Below are positions 43,531 through 56,404 of a stretch of DNA of 64,000 bases, piece by piece. The notes below the pieces were generated by a model, which made no database searches, was not told the origin of the DNA, and was given only the letters and a program-made list of their open reading frames with translations. The stretch covers positions 1 to 64,000 of the forward strand of contig MU008167.1 in NCBI GenBank assembly GCA_010909165.1. The letters run 5' to 3'. Origin of the DNA: Anthoceros angustus. Its lineage: Eukaryota > Streptophyta > Anthocerotopsida > Anthocerotales > Anthocerotaceae. The position numbers were made by a program, and so were the translations under genes. Position 1 is the stretch's first letter, and the number at the start of each line of letters is the position of its first letter.

Positions 43531-44162
43531 TAAGAACGCGTCTACTCTACTCTTCTTACACATGATTAAAGTGCAACGTCCATTACTTTATGCCTTTATT
43601 TTTATTACCATGTTGTATTATGTCATTTTTTATTTCTTATTATTTGCAACTAGACATCATTTACTATGTTTTTCTTGTTTTCTCAGCCATGACTACTTTT
43701 ATGGATGCGGGTTTTAAATGCGGTGGGAGGACGGGTGTCGGCACTCCATAGGGGTATTTGTGGGTCATCGACTTCACTTTCGCTCACCATGACTCCTAGA
43801 GATCATGAGTCTTCTCACAAACATACAAAACCACTTCTTCCAAGGAAAGCGTAACAAGAGTTCTCGACCAACTACTAAAACCCATCAAGACTTTTGTGTC
43901 CGAGTCGCCTTGGAGATTTGGAAGCCAATAGGCTGGACAACATCCTAGGAGGTTGGGAAGCTAGCAGCCTTGGTGACATATTTACAATGATTTACTTAAC
44001 TTAAGAGAAAGTAAAGTCTCGCGTTATGAGGACTCGCAGGAGACCAACGCACCCCATCCGACGGGACCAACTTAGCGGATGCTGGAAATCGAAGAGCTTC
44101 ACTCAGCTGAAGCTAAAGAGCAAGCTATCACTAGTTCATAGCGGTCGGTGGATTCGTAACTT
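43531..44162 (+). repeat. Unit 2, module B, first of three copies
   Basis: Start codon at 43689, end of the conserved frame at about 44003. The join to the next copy is at about 44160, where TTCGTAACTT runs into TATTAAGAACG. Confidence 0.85.
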
Positions 44163-44800
44163 TATTAAGAACGTCTACTCTACTCTTCTTACACATGATT
44201 AAAGTGCAACGTCCATTACTTTATGCCTTTATTTTATTACCATGTTGTATTATGTCATTTTTTTTATTTCTTATTATTTGCAACTAGACATCATTTACTA
44301 TGTTTTTCTTGTTTTCTCACCATGACTACTTTTATGGATGCGGGTTTTAAATGCGGTGGGAGGACGGTGTCGGCACTCCATAGGGGTATTTGTGGGTCAT
44401 CCGACTTCACTTTCGCTCACCATGACTCCTAGAGATCATGAGTCTTCTCACAAACATACAAAACCACTTCTTCCAAGGGAGAGAAACGTAACAAGAGTTC
44501 TCGACCAACTACTAAAACCCATCAAGACTTTTGTGTCCGAGTCGCCTTGGAGATTTGGAAGCCAATAGGCTGGACAACATCCTAGGAGGTTGGGAAGCTA
44601 GCAGCCTTGGTGACATATTTACAATGATTTACTTAACTTAAGAGAAAGTAAAGTCTCGCGTTATGAGGACTCGCAGGAGACCAACGCACCCCATCCGACG
44701 GGACCAACTTAGCGGATGCTGGAAATCGAAGAGCTTCACTCAGCTGAAGCTAAAGAGCAAGCTATCACTAGTTCATAGCGGTCGGTGGATTCGTAACTTT
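44163..44800 (+). repeat. Unit 2, module B, second copy
   Basis: Start codon at 44322. Differs from the third copy by only a few bases (for example one T less in ATTACTTTATGCC), so the duplication is recent or was homogenised. Confidence 0.85.
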
Positions 44801-45436
44801 ATTAAGAACGTCTACTCTACTCTTCTTACACATGATTAAAGTGCAACGTCCATTACTTTTATGCCTTTATTTTATTACCATGTTGTATTATGTCATTTTT
44901 TTTATTTCTTATTATTTGCAACTAGACATCATTTACTATGTTTTTCTTGTTTTCTCACCATGACTACTTTTATGGATGCGGGTTTTAAATGCGGTGGGAG
45001 GACGGTGTCGGCACTCCATAGGGGTATTTGTGGGTCATCCGACTTCACTTTCGCTCACCATGACTCCTAGAGATCATGAGTCTTCTCACAAACATACAAA
45101 ACCACTTCTTCCAAGGGAGAGAAACGTAACAAGAGTTCTCGACCAACTACTAAAACCCATCAAGACTTTTGTGTCCGAGTCGCCTTGGAGATTTGGAAGC
45201 CAATAGGCTGGACAACATCCTAGGAGGTTGGGAAGCTAGCAGCCTTGGTGACATATTTACAATGATTTACTTAACTTAAGAGAAAGTAAAGTCTCGCGTT
45301 ATGAGGACTCGCACGAGGAGACCAACGTACCCCATCCGACGGGACCAACTTAGCGGATCTTTGGAAATCGAAGAGCTTCACTCAGCTGAAGCTAAAGAGC
45401 AAGCTATCACTAGTTCATAGCGGTCGGTGGATTCGT
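44801..45436 (+). repeat. Unit 2, module B, third copy
   Basis: Start codon at 44960. It continues into the normal unit sequence at ACTTCGTAAGAAAATTG. Confidence 0.85.
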
Positions 45437-45564
45437 AACTTCGTAAGAAAATTGTTATCGTGCTTTAGCAAATCTTTCTTTAAGATCTCTTATTTTATTA
45501 TATTGGGGTGATCAATCCCTAATTATGGTACCATATTCTTTATAATTTATAGTGCATTCTTAGA

Positions 45565-45700
45565 TTATGCCATCTTTATGGTCTTGTGCCACCTTTATGG
45601 TCTTTGATTGTGCCACCTCGTGGACTTTTGCCACCTTCGTGGACTTTTGTTTTGCCAACCTTGGTGGTCTTTTCTCATGCCACCTTATGCCACTTTCTAC
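45565..45700. repeat. Unit 2, inverted relative of the minisatellite
   Basis: Same block as 36505-36640, with CTTGGTGGTCTTTTCTCATG. Confidence 0.55.
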
Positions 45701-46189
45701 TTGATGAAGGTAGCTCCAGCTTGCTCTAAGGTGGGATGAAATAATCGTAACTGATCCGGATCATCAAAACACTCGTTGCCTCCCTAATATTCCTTCTCCA
45801 CATAGGTTTGCACATCATTCGCCATTTTGGAGGTGCTCGCAAGCACACTCCACGACCTGCACAACTTGACTACGTGAGGCCTGCTCAATGTTTGCTCGAT
45901 GTGTGTTCACAAAATCATTGCGAGCATCGTAGTTTCTTCAACTCTTGTGTCAACCCAACTGCACACTTGAGAGTTAGTACCTGTTATGAGAAGCCTATCC
46001 ACTTGTAGTTATGCTCCAACATTGCTTTCAATACATAGAAATGGATTTTTCACTCTAAGCAAATGTGACATGATACACATGCACAAAGTTCCAAATTCGA
46101 GACTAGTACCCACAACTCGGCTCCTTCTTTCACATGTAACCGTCGTTACATTGCTCCAAAAATAACAAAATGGTATCATTTTGTTCTTC

Positions 46190-47480
46190 TTGTTGAGCGC
46201 TAATAGATGGATATATCAAAACAATTACAATTGGTTGAGCATTTGGTGAGAAATTGCCCGCTTTCTGATTCAGAATTCCTCAAGGCCCATGTTCCGTCGT
46301 TTTAGTGACTCAAAAACTACATGTTTGGCACCATTATGTTCCTCTTGTTGAGTTCTATCAGATGATACCAAGGCGATACAATTGGCTAAGTATTTTGCGA
46401 AAAAACTCAGCCTCACTTTTTCTGGTCACCGCTAACCTCACATGGGCATTGGTTAGCTGGAGTTTGCTGGAGGAATGAAGAGTCTGTGCAGGAATCCTTC
46501 TTCAAACCAGCACCCCTCTCATCTTTGGGCACCTCCAGATGCATAAGACGATTCTGTCATCACGTTTGTGAAAACATCAGCCCTCAAAGTGTCTTTGTTG
46601 ACCGTATGAGCATCTCCTGGTGTGTAGAATGGGGTTTTACAAGCGCTCGTCTTGAGGACATGCTCGTCAATTGCATCTCCATCAACCACCTGCACCTTGC
46701 CACCACATGAGCGTTCGTCCTCACAGTTGCCCAAAAGTCTACATTTTTTGCTCACTGTGCACACATGTGTCTTCATCAACCGCTTGAGTGCACCGTATGA
46801 GTCTTCACCAGTTGCACTGGCGCCGTTGCATATGTCTTCACCAACCGCTGCGCCGTTGCATGTGTGTGTTCACTGTTGCCAAACTGCTTTGTATTCTTGT
46901 GCACCTCTGTTTGTTTCCGTGGGCACAAGATGAACCTCTTCCACAACATTGTCGATGTAAAGACATCACGTCAGTATCAATGTCTTCCTTCACTGGAGTA
47001 AGAGCTGACCAATTTGCTTGCTACCAAATCCTTGCCTTCATCTCCAGCAGCGTCGCCGATTAGGTTTTTCTCATTCTTCCTTGGCTCTCGCTGCAATTTC
47101 CTCACTTTCAACGCAGAAAGCGGTTACTTGTTATGCGTCCTCCTCGAGCAATGTCCCCGTCACACGCACGTGTACCCTTCACTAGTACCCTTCCACCGCC
47201 ACTGCCTCCCAACATTGTTGTGTTTGCATCGATTCCTCGGCCTTGCCTTGCCTTGCCTTTCTTCCACCTATGCTTCAACCCTAATTTTTCCTCCAACCAG
47301 TGCACGTTGGAAGGCGTGCATGAGAGGCCCATTTGATTCTGACCTCTCCTTTTTGTGATGAAGTGGGACCTCCTCGGGAGGTGGGCTGTTCCTCCACTTT
47401 CTTCCCCTTTTTGTCCGTAGGCCTCTTCTCTTCCTTGTTTACCTTCTCTTGAAGTTGCGCAATTTGGGGTCTCACTCAAT
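46190..47480 (-). pseudogene. Unit 2, charged minus-strand pseudo-reading
   Basis: Collinear with unit 1. The piece at 46519-46779 is open for 86 codons (KVQVVDGDAIDEHVLKTS), and 47108-47479 for 123 codons (SETPNCATSREGKQGREE, LKHRWKKGKARQGRG). Confidence 0.3.
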
Positions 47481-47560
47481 TAGCGTTGCTCTTCAATTCA
47501 TGAACTAATCTACATTATTGAATACACGGACATGATCAATTCCTTCCGGATATCCATTGC

Positions 47561-47916
47561 TCATTCCTCCAAATAAGCATGCTTTCGACATAATGGCATG
47601 TAAATATCTTCATCCCCAACAACGACTTGAGGTAATAATTTTCCAATTCTATGTGTGAATGGTGCGGCAACCTTGCCACATAATTTACATTTGGCTAGCA
47701 ATGTTTCTATTCTATCAACTAATGGAATCAATTGTAATAACTTTCCAAATAGTTTTTGACTATCCCGTCCAATCCGCCACCATTATTTTCTTCCTTTATC
47801 ATCGCACTTAACTACGGTTGCTAGTCTACACCTTCTCGTTCTAATCGTATGCTTCTTAACAAGTAACTTGTTTTGCCACTAAACATAGGTACCATAATAA
47901 TGAAAAATTTCTCCAT
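47561..47916 (-). pseudogene. Unit 2, thymidine kinase relic
   Basis: Same two blocks (MFSGKTS, then LFGKLLQLIPLVDRIE and CKLCGK), with one base fewer than unit 4 in the centre, so the frame changes between them. Confidence 0.75.
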
Positions 47917-48129
47917 TTTTATCATCGTCACTTATGGGATTATATTCAAGAAACAAAACAAGTATTCTTTTGAAAGTAAGAAGGTCTCAAGTGATCAAGC
48001 TAGAGTAAGAAATTCTAAACTAATCCAACTAGAACAAGAAACTCTAAAGTGATCGTGCTACATTATGAGTTGTTTTCTAATGGATTTTGTCTAATCAACT
48101 AAATAAACAATCACAAATGATCGTAACAA

Positions 48130-48662
48130 AGAATACATGATTCAATTGATAAGTCAAAGCTTAAGATTTTGCATTATGAATTACAAATCATGAAAATTGT
48201 GCATGCGAAATGGCCGTGAACACAATAATCACGCGAGAAGTTTCAAAAGAATGCTTATTTTCCGTGAAAACTGTTTATATAACTTTCTATTAATTTTTAC
48301 TAACGGTACAGCCAATCAAAGCTCTATGTGAAACTTATTAAGATTATGGTCTTCAAGAATCGCTTTCAGCTTAATTGCAATTTCTTTGAATCCTTCACAT
48401 TCCAATCAATTATAATTAACTTGTTCCATTGGGCTCTCTTCGCATTGGTTTCTTCCGCTTTGTAACTCACTGCAAATTATTACCTACTCAAAATGCTTGA
48501 ATTAGTATCTAATAGGCCTCTGAGCAGCCTCATAGACTCACATTAATTAATCCAACATTGCAAATCGATGACCTCTTGAGTCATGACATTGTGCCTCTTG
48601 CTTCCTCTATTTCTTGTGAGGCTAACACTAACAAGGATGGCGTGAAGGTAATCGCGAAGAGT
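48130..48662 (+). pseudogene. Unit 2, frame Y
   Basis: Collinear copy with several small indels (near 48303, 48360, 48455). The KLKILHYELQIMKIVHA block is kept. Confidence 0.3.
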
Positions 48663-49431
48663 AAAACTTGGACTAAGTCAACATGTAGATCGTCGAAAAT
48701 CAACACATAAAACAAAGAATTTGAAAACTCAAAACTTGAAATCAAAAATCAAAAAGTTGAGCCACAAAACAAATAAGGAAAATCAACAGCTCAAAACAAA
48801 GATCGAAATCCCAAAATGAATATAAACAAAATAAGTGCGGATGTACAATGTCATTTACAATACACAACATTGTTTTGTTACAATGTACAATGCCATTTAC
48901 AATACACAACACCACTTGTAAAATTTTCAGGTTACGAATGCGTCACAATGAAAACGAAAATAGATCTTAAACATGTAGTTCGACCATATCTAAACATCTT
49001 TTATATATACACACATAGGTATATAGAATTTGTATCTTGCATTTCATTCAAAAGAAGCCCGTAGCCGTGCAGACCAATGGGCGGCCTCGTAGGGCTCTTA
49101 TAACACGCGCCCCAGAGGGGCTGAATGAGAGGATGGGTGGCACCCCATCTTATCACCGACATCGATTGGCGACAATGGAGTTCCAATGAGCTCACGTGTT
49201 TGGATGTCGCTCCTTCAAGGGAGGACTACAAAACAAATATTATTTCACCTTTTGGCTTTTGATTCAACGTTTGAATGTGTCGTTTTTGTTTCAACCTTTT
49301 GTGAAACGAGACGCCGCTTGTTTGCTTGATGCATTTTGCAACTTTTAGCTTAGCTTTAGCCTCCTTGAAATGGTTGGTAGCACTTTTCTCTTCTTAAAAG
49401 CACCTTGACTACTTCTTGGAGCCAATAATTT

Positions 49432-49840
49432 TTAGTTGGAGCTTTTCTTAAAAGCATTGAGGTTGAATTATTATGCTTAAGAGCAACTTGAATCTTGTTA
49501 TCAAGTTGAGCAACAATGCTGGTCATAACTTCCATGTATAATTTGCGATGGAAATCAATATTCAAAACTTCAGAGTGTGGAGCACTTGAATCTTGCACCA
49601 AGTTATCCCACTCATAGTTTGATTGTTCAATGATATTGCTTAATATGCTTTTGTGAACCAGTCAACGGTCCTTATGTTTAGAGGAAGTAGATAGTTTCTC
49701 TTGTCTCTTGAGATCTTTAAATTTATCTCTAGAGATATCTACTATTGCCTGGTATAAAAATACACTTCTTGGGTCCGAAAGTATTTTTTTCGTCGCCATT
49801 CGAAGTAATGCTTGCTTTATTTTTTATAATACTTGAGCAT
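49432..49840 (-). pseudogene. Unit 3, frame X
   Basis: Copy of frame X with further indels near 49660 and 49795 and one base lost in AAAAGCATTGAGG near 49455. The KLYMEVMTSIVAQLD block is intact. Confidence 0.35.
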
Positions 49841-50079
49841 GTATTACAACAAGGTGCTTAGACACTTCCGCTTCCTTGAAAACTTGTTCAGTTGCGCATT
49901 GCATCTCATCAATGTGATGCGATATTAAACAGTGAATGCGGCTGCTCGCATGTTGACATTTTTCCAACATTTTGGCGTGCATAACTCCCTGTGAGTTGAG
50001 TTTAAAAGGCTAGCGAGATCGCTTGTTAATTAATGATAAAAGGATCATTAACACACCAATGTTTTAAAACATAAATAAA

Positions 50080-50245
50080 CAAAGATGTGTTATCAAGGAG
50101 AAAAGAACAAAACCCCGAGCAAATAAAACAAACCACACCTACCTCGGGCTAGCACTCACTTCCTTGTGCTCACTTCCCAAAGGCTCAGCTCTATAAATAC
50201 TACATGTACTTGCTATTTCTAGCGTTTAGGGTTTCACCCTCATCT
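50080..50245 (+). promoter_or_regulatory. Unit 3, TATA and telo-box promoter
   Basis: TATAAATA at 50192-50199 and GTTTAGGGTTT at 50224-50234. Upstream reads CTTCCCAAAGGCTCAGCTC, also found in unit 4. Confidence 0.55.
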
Positions 50246-50394
50246 CCTCCTTACAATAAAGAATATCCCATCCCTTGTTATTTCTAGCTAAGCATTCTTA
50301 CTGTTTATAGCTAAATATAATATATTAAATCACATTTACTCATTTTTCATGATGGGCTCTCCCATCATCTCTCCTCCTCAATAGAACTTCATTT

Positions 50395-50683
50395 TTATTT
50401 CTTATTATTTGCAACTAGACATCATTTACTATGTTTTTCTTGTTTTCTCAGCCATGACTACTTTTATGAATGCGGGTTTTAAACAAGGGATGCGAGAATG
50501 GGCCTCCACCTCGTAGGGGCATCGGGGTCATCCGACTTTACTTTTGCTCACGATGACTCCTAGAGATCATGAGTCTTCTCACAACCATACAAACCACTTC
50601 TTCTAAGGAGAGAAGCCTACCAAAGAGTTTCTCGACCAACTACTAAAAACTATCAAGACGTCTCGTCCGAGTGGCAGTCAAAG
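50395..50683 (+). repeat. Unit 3, module A
   Basis: As in unit 1; start codon at 50454. Confidence 0.7.
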
Positions 50684-51058
50684 ATCATTGAAGGTGGCAT
50701 AAGAGCACGAAGTCGTATAATAAAACACCATTGAAGATGACATAAGAACCAAGTGGCATAAGACAAGGAAAGGCATAATCAAACACCATTGAAGATGACA
50801 TAAGACCACCAAGTGGCGTAAGACATTGAAAGTTGGCATAACTAAATACCTTTGAAGATGACATAAGAGCACCAAGTGGGATAAGAGCACAGTTGGCTCA
50901 ATCAAACACCATTGAAGATGACATAAGAGCATTGAAGTGGCATAAGACAAGGAAAGCTAGCATAATCAAACACCATTGAAGATGACATAAGAGCAAGTAA
51001 GACAACAAAAGTGGCATAATCAAACACCATTGAAGATGATATAAGACCACCAAGTGGC
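50684..51058. repeat. Unit 3, ~63-bp minisatellite
   Basis: Same repeat, about six copies, with AAGTGGGATAAGAGCAC and AAGTGGCGTAAGACATTG variants. Confidence 0.9.
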
Positions 51059-52010
51059 AAGAAAAAGCGCTATAAACTATAAAGTATATGGCATCATAAT
51101 TGGGGACTTATCTCAATGGATAAATGTTTGGGGCAAAGAGCTTTTAGTATCGCTTAATCGAAAGCGACCCCATGAGCTGGGTTCCACAAGGCGTTGGTAC
51201 ACATTACTAACTCACCCCAATGCATTGAGATATTTTAATACAAGATTTGTTAAAACACGATAGTCTGCATTAAATCATGGCGAGATTTAGATCACGTTAC
51301 CCATGATCTAAATCTTGACGCGATGAGGGTCCGCCTCGGTTTGGCTCATCCTCCGCCTCTTCTCTTTCCACGTGCGGTTGTGGAGCTGCCATCGACGATT
51401 CCGGATCCCATTTGGCCCGTTGTCCCGTGGAGGGCAACGTGTTACGCGACGCCGCCGTTTGGCGGCGTCATGTTTTCGATAACTAAGGAGGCGGATTTTT
51501 TCCATACAGGGAGCGCCCATATACATTGCGTAATGGCGTGTCACTCAGGGCGGACCTTTTTTATACTAGGGGGGAGCAAATTTACATCGCTGATGTGGTT
51601 GTCACGGATCCCACGAGACTCCGTGCGAGCACGTCATCATCAACCCCGGCGGGTGGCGGAAGGATGCGCAACTAGCAAGACTCACAAGTACCCTCCTTTG
51701 CAAGACGGCCATGTTTTCATCCCCTCATCCTCGAGACTCATGGGGCTATGGGCAAGGACTTCTCTAGGTTAATTAAGGAGTGTGCAAAAGCCTATCACGA
51801 CCACAGAATTGGAGGCCTCCCCTTTCCTCTGTGGTGGCTTTCTTTTGCCTTTGGGTTTTCATAGCGCTGCTAACGTTGTTTATAGGACGGCCACAGCGCA
51901 GGACTAGCGGCTTCTTGACATTGGTGGTAGGTAGGCCCTTCATCATCCCCGATCACGATATCATTGGTGCGAGGTAGTTACGGAAAGGCATTCGAGGACT
52001 AGGACTTCCC
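51054..52010 (+). pseudogene. Unit 3, non-LTR reverse transcriptase C-terminal relic, first copy of tail
   Basis: The upstream piece at 51054-51263 is open. The region at 51323-51772 has one frame of 149 codons in which the finger is read out of frame, while KTHKYPPLQDGHVF is in frame. The tail from about 51561 is repeated twice more downstream. Confidence 0.6.
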
Positions 52011-52915
52011 TTTTTATACTAGGGGAGCAAATTTACATCGCTCATGTGGTTGTCACGATCCCACGAGACTCCGTGCGAGCACGTCATCATCAACCCCCGG
52101 CCGGGTGGCGGAAGGATGCGCAACTAGCAAGACTCACAAGTACCTCCTTTGCAAGACGGCCATGTTTTCATCCCCTCATCCTCGAGACTCATGGGGCTAT
52201 GGGCAAGGACTTCTCTAGGTTAATTAAGGAGTGTGCAAAAGCCTATCACGACCACAGAATTGGAGGCCTCCCCTTTCCTCTGTGGTGGCTTTCTTTTGCC
52301 TTTGGGTTTTCATAGCGCTGCTAACGTTGTTTATAGGACGGCCACAGCGCAGGACTAGCGGCTTCTTGACATTGGTGGTAGGTAGGCCCTTCATCATCCC
52401 CGATCACGATATCATTGGTGCGAGGTAGTTACGGAAAGGCATTCGAGGACTAGGACTTCCCTTTTTATACTAGGGGAGCAAATTTACATCGCTCATGTGG
52501 TTGTCACGGATCCCACGAGACTCCGTGCGAGCACGTCATCATCAACCCCGGGCTGGGTGGCGGAAGGATGCGCAACTAGCAAGACTCACAAGTACCCTCC
52601 TTTGCAAGACGGCCATGTTTTCATCCCCTCATCCTCGAGACTCATGGGGCTATGGGCAAGGACTTCTCTAGGTTAATTAAGGAGTGTGCAAAAGCCTATC
52701 ACGATACGGGTGGAGGCCTCCCCTTTCCTCTGTGGTGGCTTTCTTTTGCCTTTGGGTTTTCATATGTGAAAGCACCTTCGCGTTTATAGGACGGCCACAG
52801 CGCAGGACTAGCGGCTTCTTGACATTGGTGGTAGGCCTTCATCATCCCCGATCACGATATCATTGGTGCGAGGTAGTTACGGAAAGGCATTCGAGGACTA
52901 GGACTTCCCTTTACT
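51561..52915 (+). repeat. Unit 3, tandem triplication of the RT tail, period about 452 bp
   Basis: TTATACTAGGGGAGCAAATT-type starts lie at 51561, 52014 and 52465. Each copy runs through the GACGGCCATGTTTTCATCCC block to GGACTAGGACTTCCCTTT. At each join CTTCCCTTT runs into TTATACTAGG, and CCTTT is shared by both parental sequences. The second and third copies hold only the tail (from the endonuclease-like Asp onward), not the finger. Confidence 0.9.
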
Positions 52916-52980
52916 ATTAGCCCTTTTAGGTTGTTCCTCCTTGGACTTAAGGGTTGATGGCATTTCCTATCTCGCCTATT

Positions 52981-53570
52981 AAGAACGTCTACTCTACTCT
53001 TCTTACACATGATTGAAGTGCAACGTCCATTACTTTATGCCTTTATTTTTCATTACCATGTTGTATTATGTCATTTTTTTTATTTCTTATTATTTGCAAC
53101 TAGACATCATTTACTATGTTTTTCTTGTTTTCTCAGCCATGACTACTTTTATGGATGCGGGTTTTAAATGCGGGCTGGGAGGACGGGTATCGGCACTCCA
53201 TAGGGGTATTTGTGGGTCATCCCCGACTTCACTTTCTCACCATGACTACTTTTATGGATGCGGGTTTTAAATGCGGGCTGGGAGGACGATCGGCGGCCTC
53301 CATAGGGGTATTTGTGGGTCATCCGACTTCACTTCTGCTCACCATGACTCCTAGAGATCATGAGTCTTCTCACAAACATACAAAACCACTTCTTCCAAGG
53401 GAGAGAAAGCGTAACAAGAGTTCTCGACCAACTACTAAAACCCATCAAGACTTTTGTGTCCGAGTCGCCTTGGAGATTTGGAAGCCAATAGGCCCGGACA
53501 ACATCCTAGGAGGTTGGGAAGCTAGCGAGCCTTGGTGACATATTTACAATGATTTACTTAACTTAAGAGA
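52981..53570 (+). pseudogene. Unit 3, module B with a 103-bp internal duplication
   Basis: The start-codon block CCATGACTACTTTTATGGAT occurs at 53137 and 53240. The second copy starts after CACTTT at TCTCACCATGACT, a sequence also present at the natural downstream CTCACCATGACTCC, so a 12-base shared stretch marks the join. The conserved C-terminal block VALEIWKPIGPDNILGGWEA is in frame to about 53538. Confidence 0.5.
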
Positions 53571-53844
53571 AAGTAAAGTCTCGCGTTATGAGGACTCGCG
53601 AGGAGACCAACGTACCCCATCCGACGGGACCAACTTAGCGGATGCTGGAAATCGAAGAGCTTCACTCAGCTGAAGCTAAAGAGCAAGCTATCACTAGTTC
53701 ATAGCGGTCGGTGGATTCGTAACTTCGTAAGAAAATTGTTATCGTGCTTTAGCAAATCTTTCTTTAAGATCTCTTATTTTATTATATTGGGGTGATCAAT
53801 CCCTAATTATGGTACCATATTCTTTATAATTTATAGTGCATTCT

Positions 53845-53990
53845 TAGATTATGCCATCTTTATGGTCTTGTGCCACCTTTATGGTCTTTGATTGTGCCAC
53901 CTCTGTGGACTTTTGCCACCTTCGTGGACTTTTGTTTTGCCAACCTTGGTGGTCTTTTCTCATGCCACCTTATGCCACTTTCTACTTGAT
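53845..53990. repeat. Unit 3, inverted relative of the minisatellite
   Basis: Same block as in unit 1. Confidence 0.55.
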
Positions 53991-54479
53991 GAAGGTAGCT
54001 CCAGCTTGCTCTAAGGTGGGATGAAATAATCGGAACGAGATCCGGATCATCAAAACACTCTGCCTCCTAATATTCCTTCTCCACATAGGTTTGCACATCA
54101 TTCTCGCCATTTTGGAGGTGCTCATGCACACTCCACGACCTGCACAACTTGACTACGTGAGGCCTTGCTCAATGTTTGCTCGATGTGTGTTCACAAAATC
54201 TGCGAGCATCGTAGTTTCTTCAACTCTTGTGTCAACCCAACTGCACACTTGAGAGTTAGTACCACATTATGAAGCCTATCCACTTGTAGTTATGCTCCAA
54301 CATTGCTTTCAATACATAGAAATGGATTTTTCACTCTAAGCAAATGTGACATGATACACATGCACAAAGTTCCAAATTCGAGACTAGTACCCACAACTCG
54401 GCTCCTTCTTTCACATGTAACTGTCGTTACATTGCTCCAAAAATAACAAAATGGTATCATTTTGTTCTTCTTGTTGAGC

Positions 54480-55750
54480 GCTAATAGATGGATATATCAA
54501 AACAATTACAATTGGTTGAGCATTTGGTGAGAAATTGCCCGCTTTCTCTGATTAATTCCTCAAGGCCCATGTTCCGTCGTTTTAGTGACTCAAAAACTAC
54601 ATGTTTGGCACCATTATGTTCCTCTTGTTGAGTTCTATCAGATGATACCAAGATTACAATTGGCCAAGTATTTTGCGAAAAACTCAGCCTCACTTTTTTC
54701 GTCACCGCTAACCTCACATGGGCATTGGTTAGCTGGAGTTTGCTGGAGGAATGAAGAGTCGTGCAGGAATCCTTCTTCAAACCAGCACCCCTCTCATCTT
54801 TGGGCACCTCTAGATGCATAAGGATTACATCATCACGTTTGTGAAAACATCAGCCCTCAAAGTGTCTTTGTTGACCGTATGAGCATCTCCTGTGTGTGAA
54901 TGGGGTTTTACGAGCGCTCGTCTTGAGGACATGCTCGTCAATTGCATCTCCATCAACCACTGCACCTTGCCACCACATGAGCGTTTACGTCCTCACAGAT
55001 TGTCCAAAAGTCTACATTTTTTTTGCTCACTGTGTGCATACATGTGTCTTCATCAACCACTTGAGTGCCTGTATATGAGTCTTCACCAGTTGACTGAGCG
55101 CCGTTGCATATGTCTTCACCGCGCTCGAGCGCTGCATGTGTGTTCACTGTTGCCATGTTTTGTATTCTTGTGCACCTCCTGTTTGTTTAGTGGGCACAAG
55201 ATGAACCCTCTTCCACAACATTGTCGGCATGTAAAGACATCACGTCAGATCAATGTCTTCCTTCATGGAGTAAGAGCTGACCAATTTGCTTGCTACCAAA
55301 TCCTTGCCTTCATCTCCGGATAGCGTCGCCCGATTAGGTTTTTCTCATTCTTCCTTGGCTCTCGCTGCAATTTCCTCACTTTCAACGCAGAAACTACTTG
55401 TTATGCGTCCTCCTCGAGCAATCCCCGTCAGACGTGTACCCTTCACTAGTACCCTTCCACCGCCACTGCCTCCCAACATTGTTGTGTTTGCATCGATTCC
55501 CGGCCTTGCCTTGCCTTGCCTTTCTTCCACCTATGCTTCAACCCTAATTTTTCCTCCAACCAGGCGGGGCGTTGGAAGGCGTGCATGAGAGGCCCATTTG
55601 ATTCTGACCTCTCCTTTTGTGATGAAGTGGGACCTGCTCCTCGGGAGGTGGGGCCTGTTCCTCCACTTTCTTCCCCCTTTTGTCCGTAGGCCTCTTCTCT
55701 TCCTTGTTTACCTTCTCTTGAAGTTGCGCAATTTGGGGTCTCACTCAATT
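54480..55750 (-). pseudogene. Unit 3, charged minus-strand pseudo-reading
   Basis: Open at 54481-54819 (112 codons, HLEVPKDERGAGLKKDS, RTQQEEHNGAKHVVFESLKR) and 55446-55748 (100 codons). Order as in the other units. Confidence 0.3.
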
Positions 55751-55830
55751 AGCGTTGCTCTTCAATTCATGAACCAATCTACATTATTGAATACACAGAC
55801 ATGATCAATTCCTTCCTGGATATCCATTGC

Positions 55831-56186
55831 TCATTCCTCTAAATAAGCATGCTTTCGACATAATGGCATGTAAATATCTTCATCCCCAACAACGATTTGA
55901 GGTAATAATTTTCCAATTCTATGTGTGAATGGTGCAGCAACCTTGCTAAATAATTTACATTTGGCTAGCAATGTTTCTATTCTATCAACTAATGGAATCA
56001 ATTGTAATAACTTTCCAAATAGTTTTTGGACTATCCCGTCAATCGCCACCATTATTTTTCTTTCCTTTATCTCGCACTTAACTACGGTTGCTAGTCTACC
56101 GCTTCTCGTTCTAATCGTATGCTTCTTAACAAGTAACTTGTTTTGCCACTAAACATAGGTACCATAATAATGAAAAATTTCTCCAT
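55831..56186 (-). pseudogene. Unit 3, thymidine kinase relic
   Basis: Same two blocks. The first zinc pair reads CKLF here (second Cys changed to Phe), which would weaken zinc binding. One base fewer than unit 4 in the centre. Confidence 0.72.
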
Positions 56187-56404
56187 TTTATCATCGTCAC
56201 TTATGGGATTATATTCAGAAACAAAACAAGTATTCTTTTGAAAGTAAGAAGGTCTCAAGCTGATCAAGCTAGAGTAAGAAATTCTAAACTAATCCAACTA
56301 GAACAAGAAACTCTAAAGTGATCGTGCTACATTATGAGTTGTTTTCTAATGGATTTTGTCTAATCAACTAAATAAACAATCACAAATGATCAAAACAAAG
56401 AATA

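Larger units (their letters stand above)
40553..49090. repeat. Tandem unit 2
   Basis: 8538 bp. Its private feature is a triplication of module B and its 3' flank (43531-45436). Confidence 0.9.
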
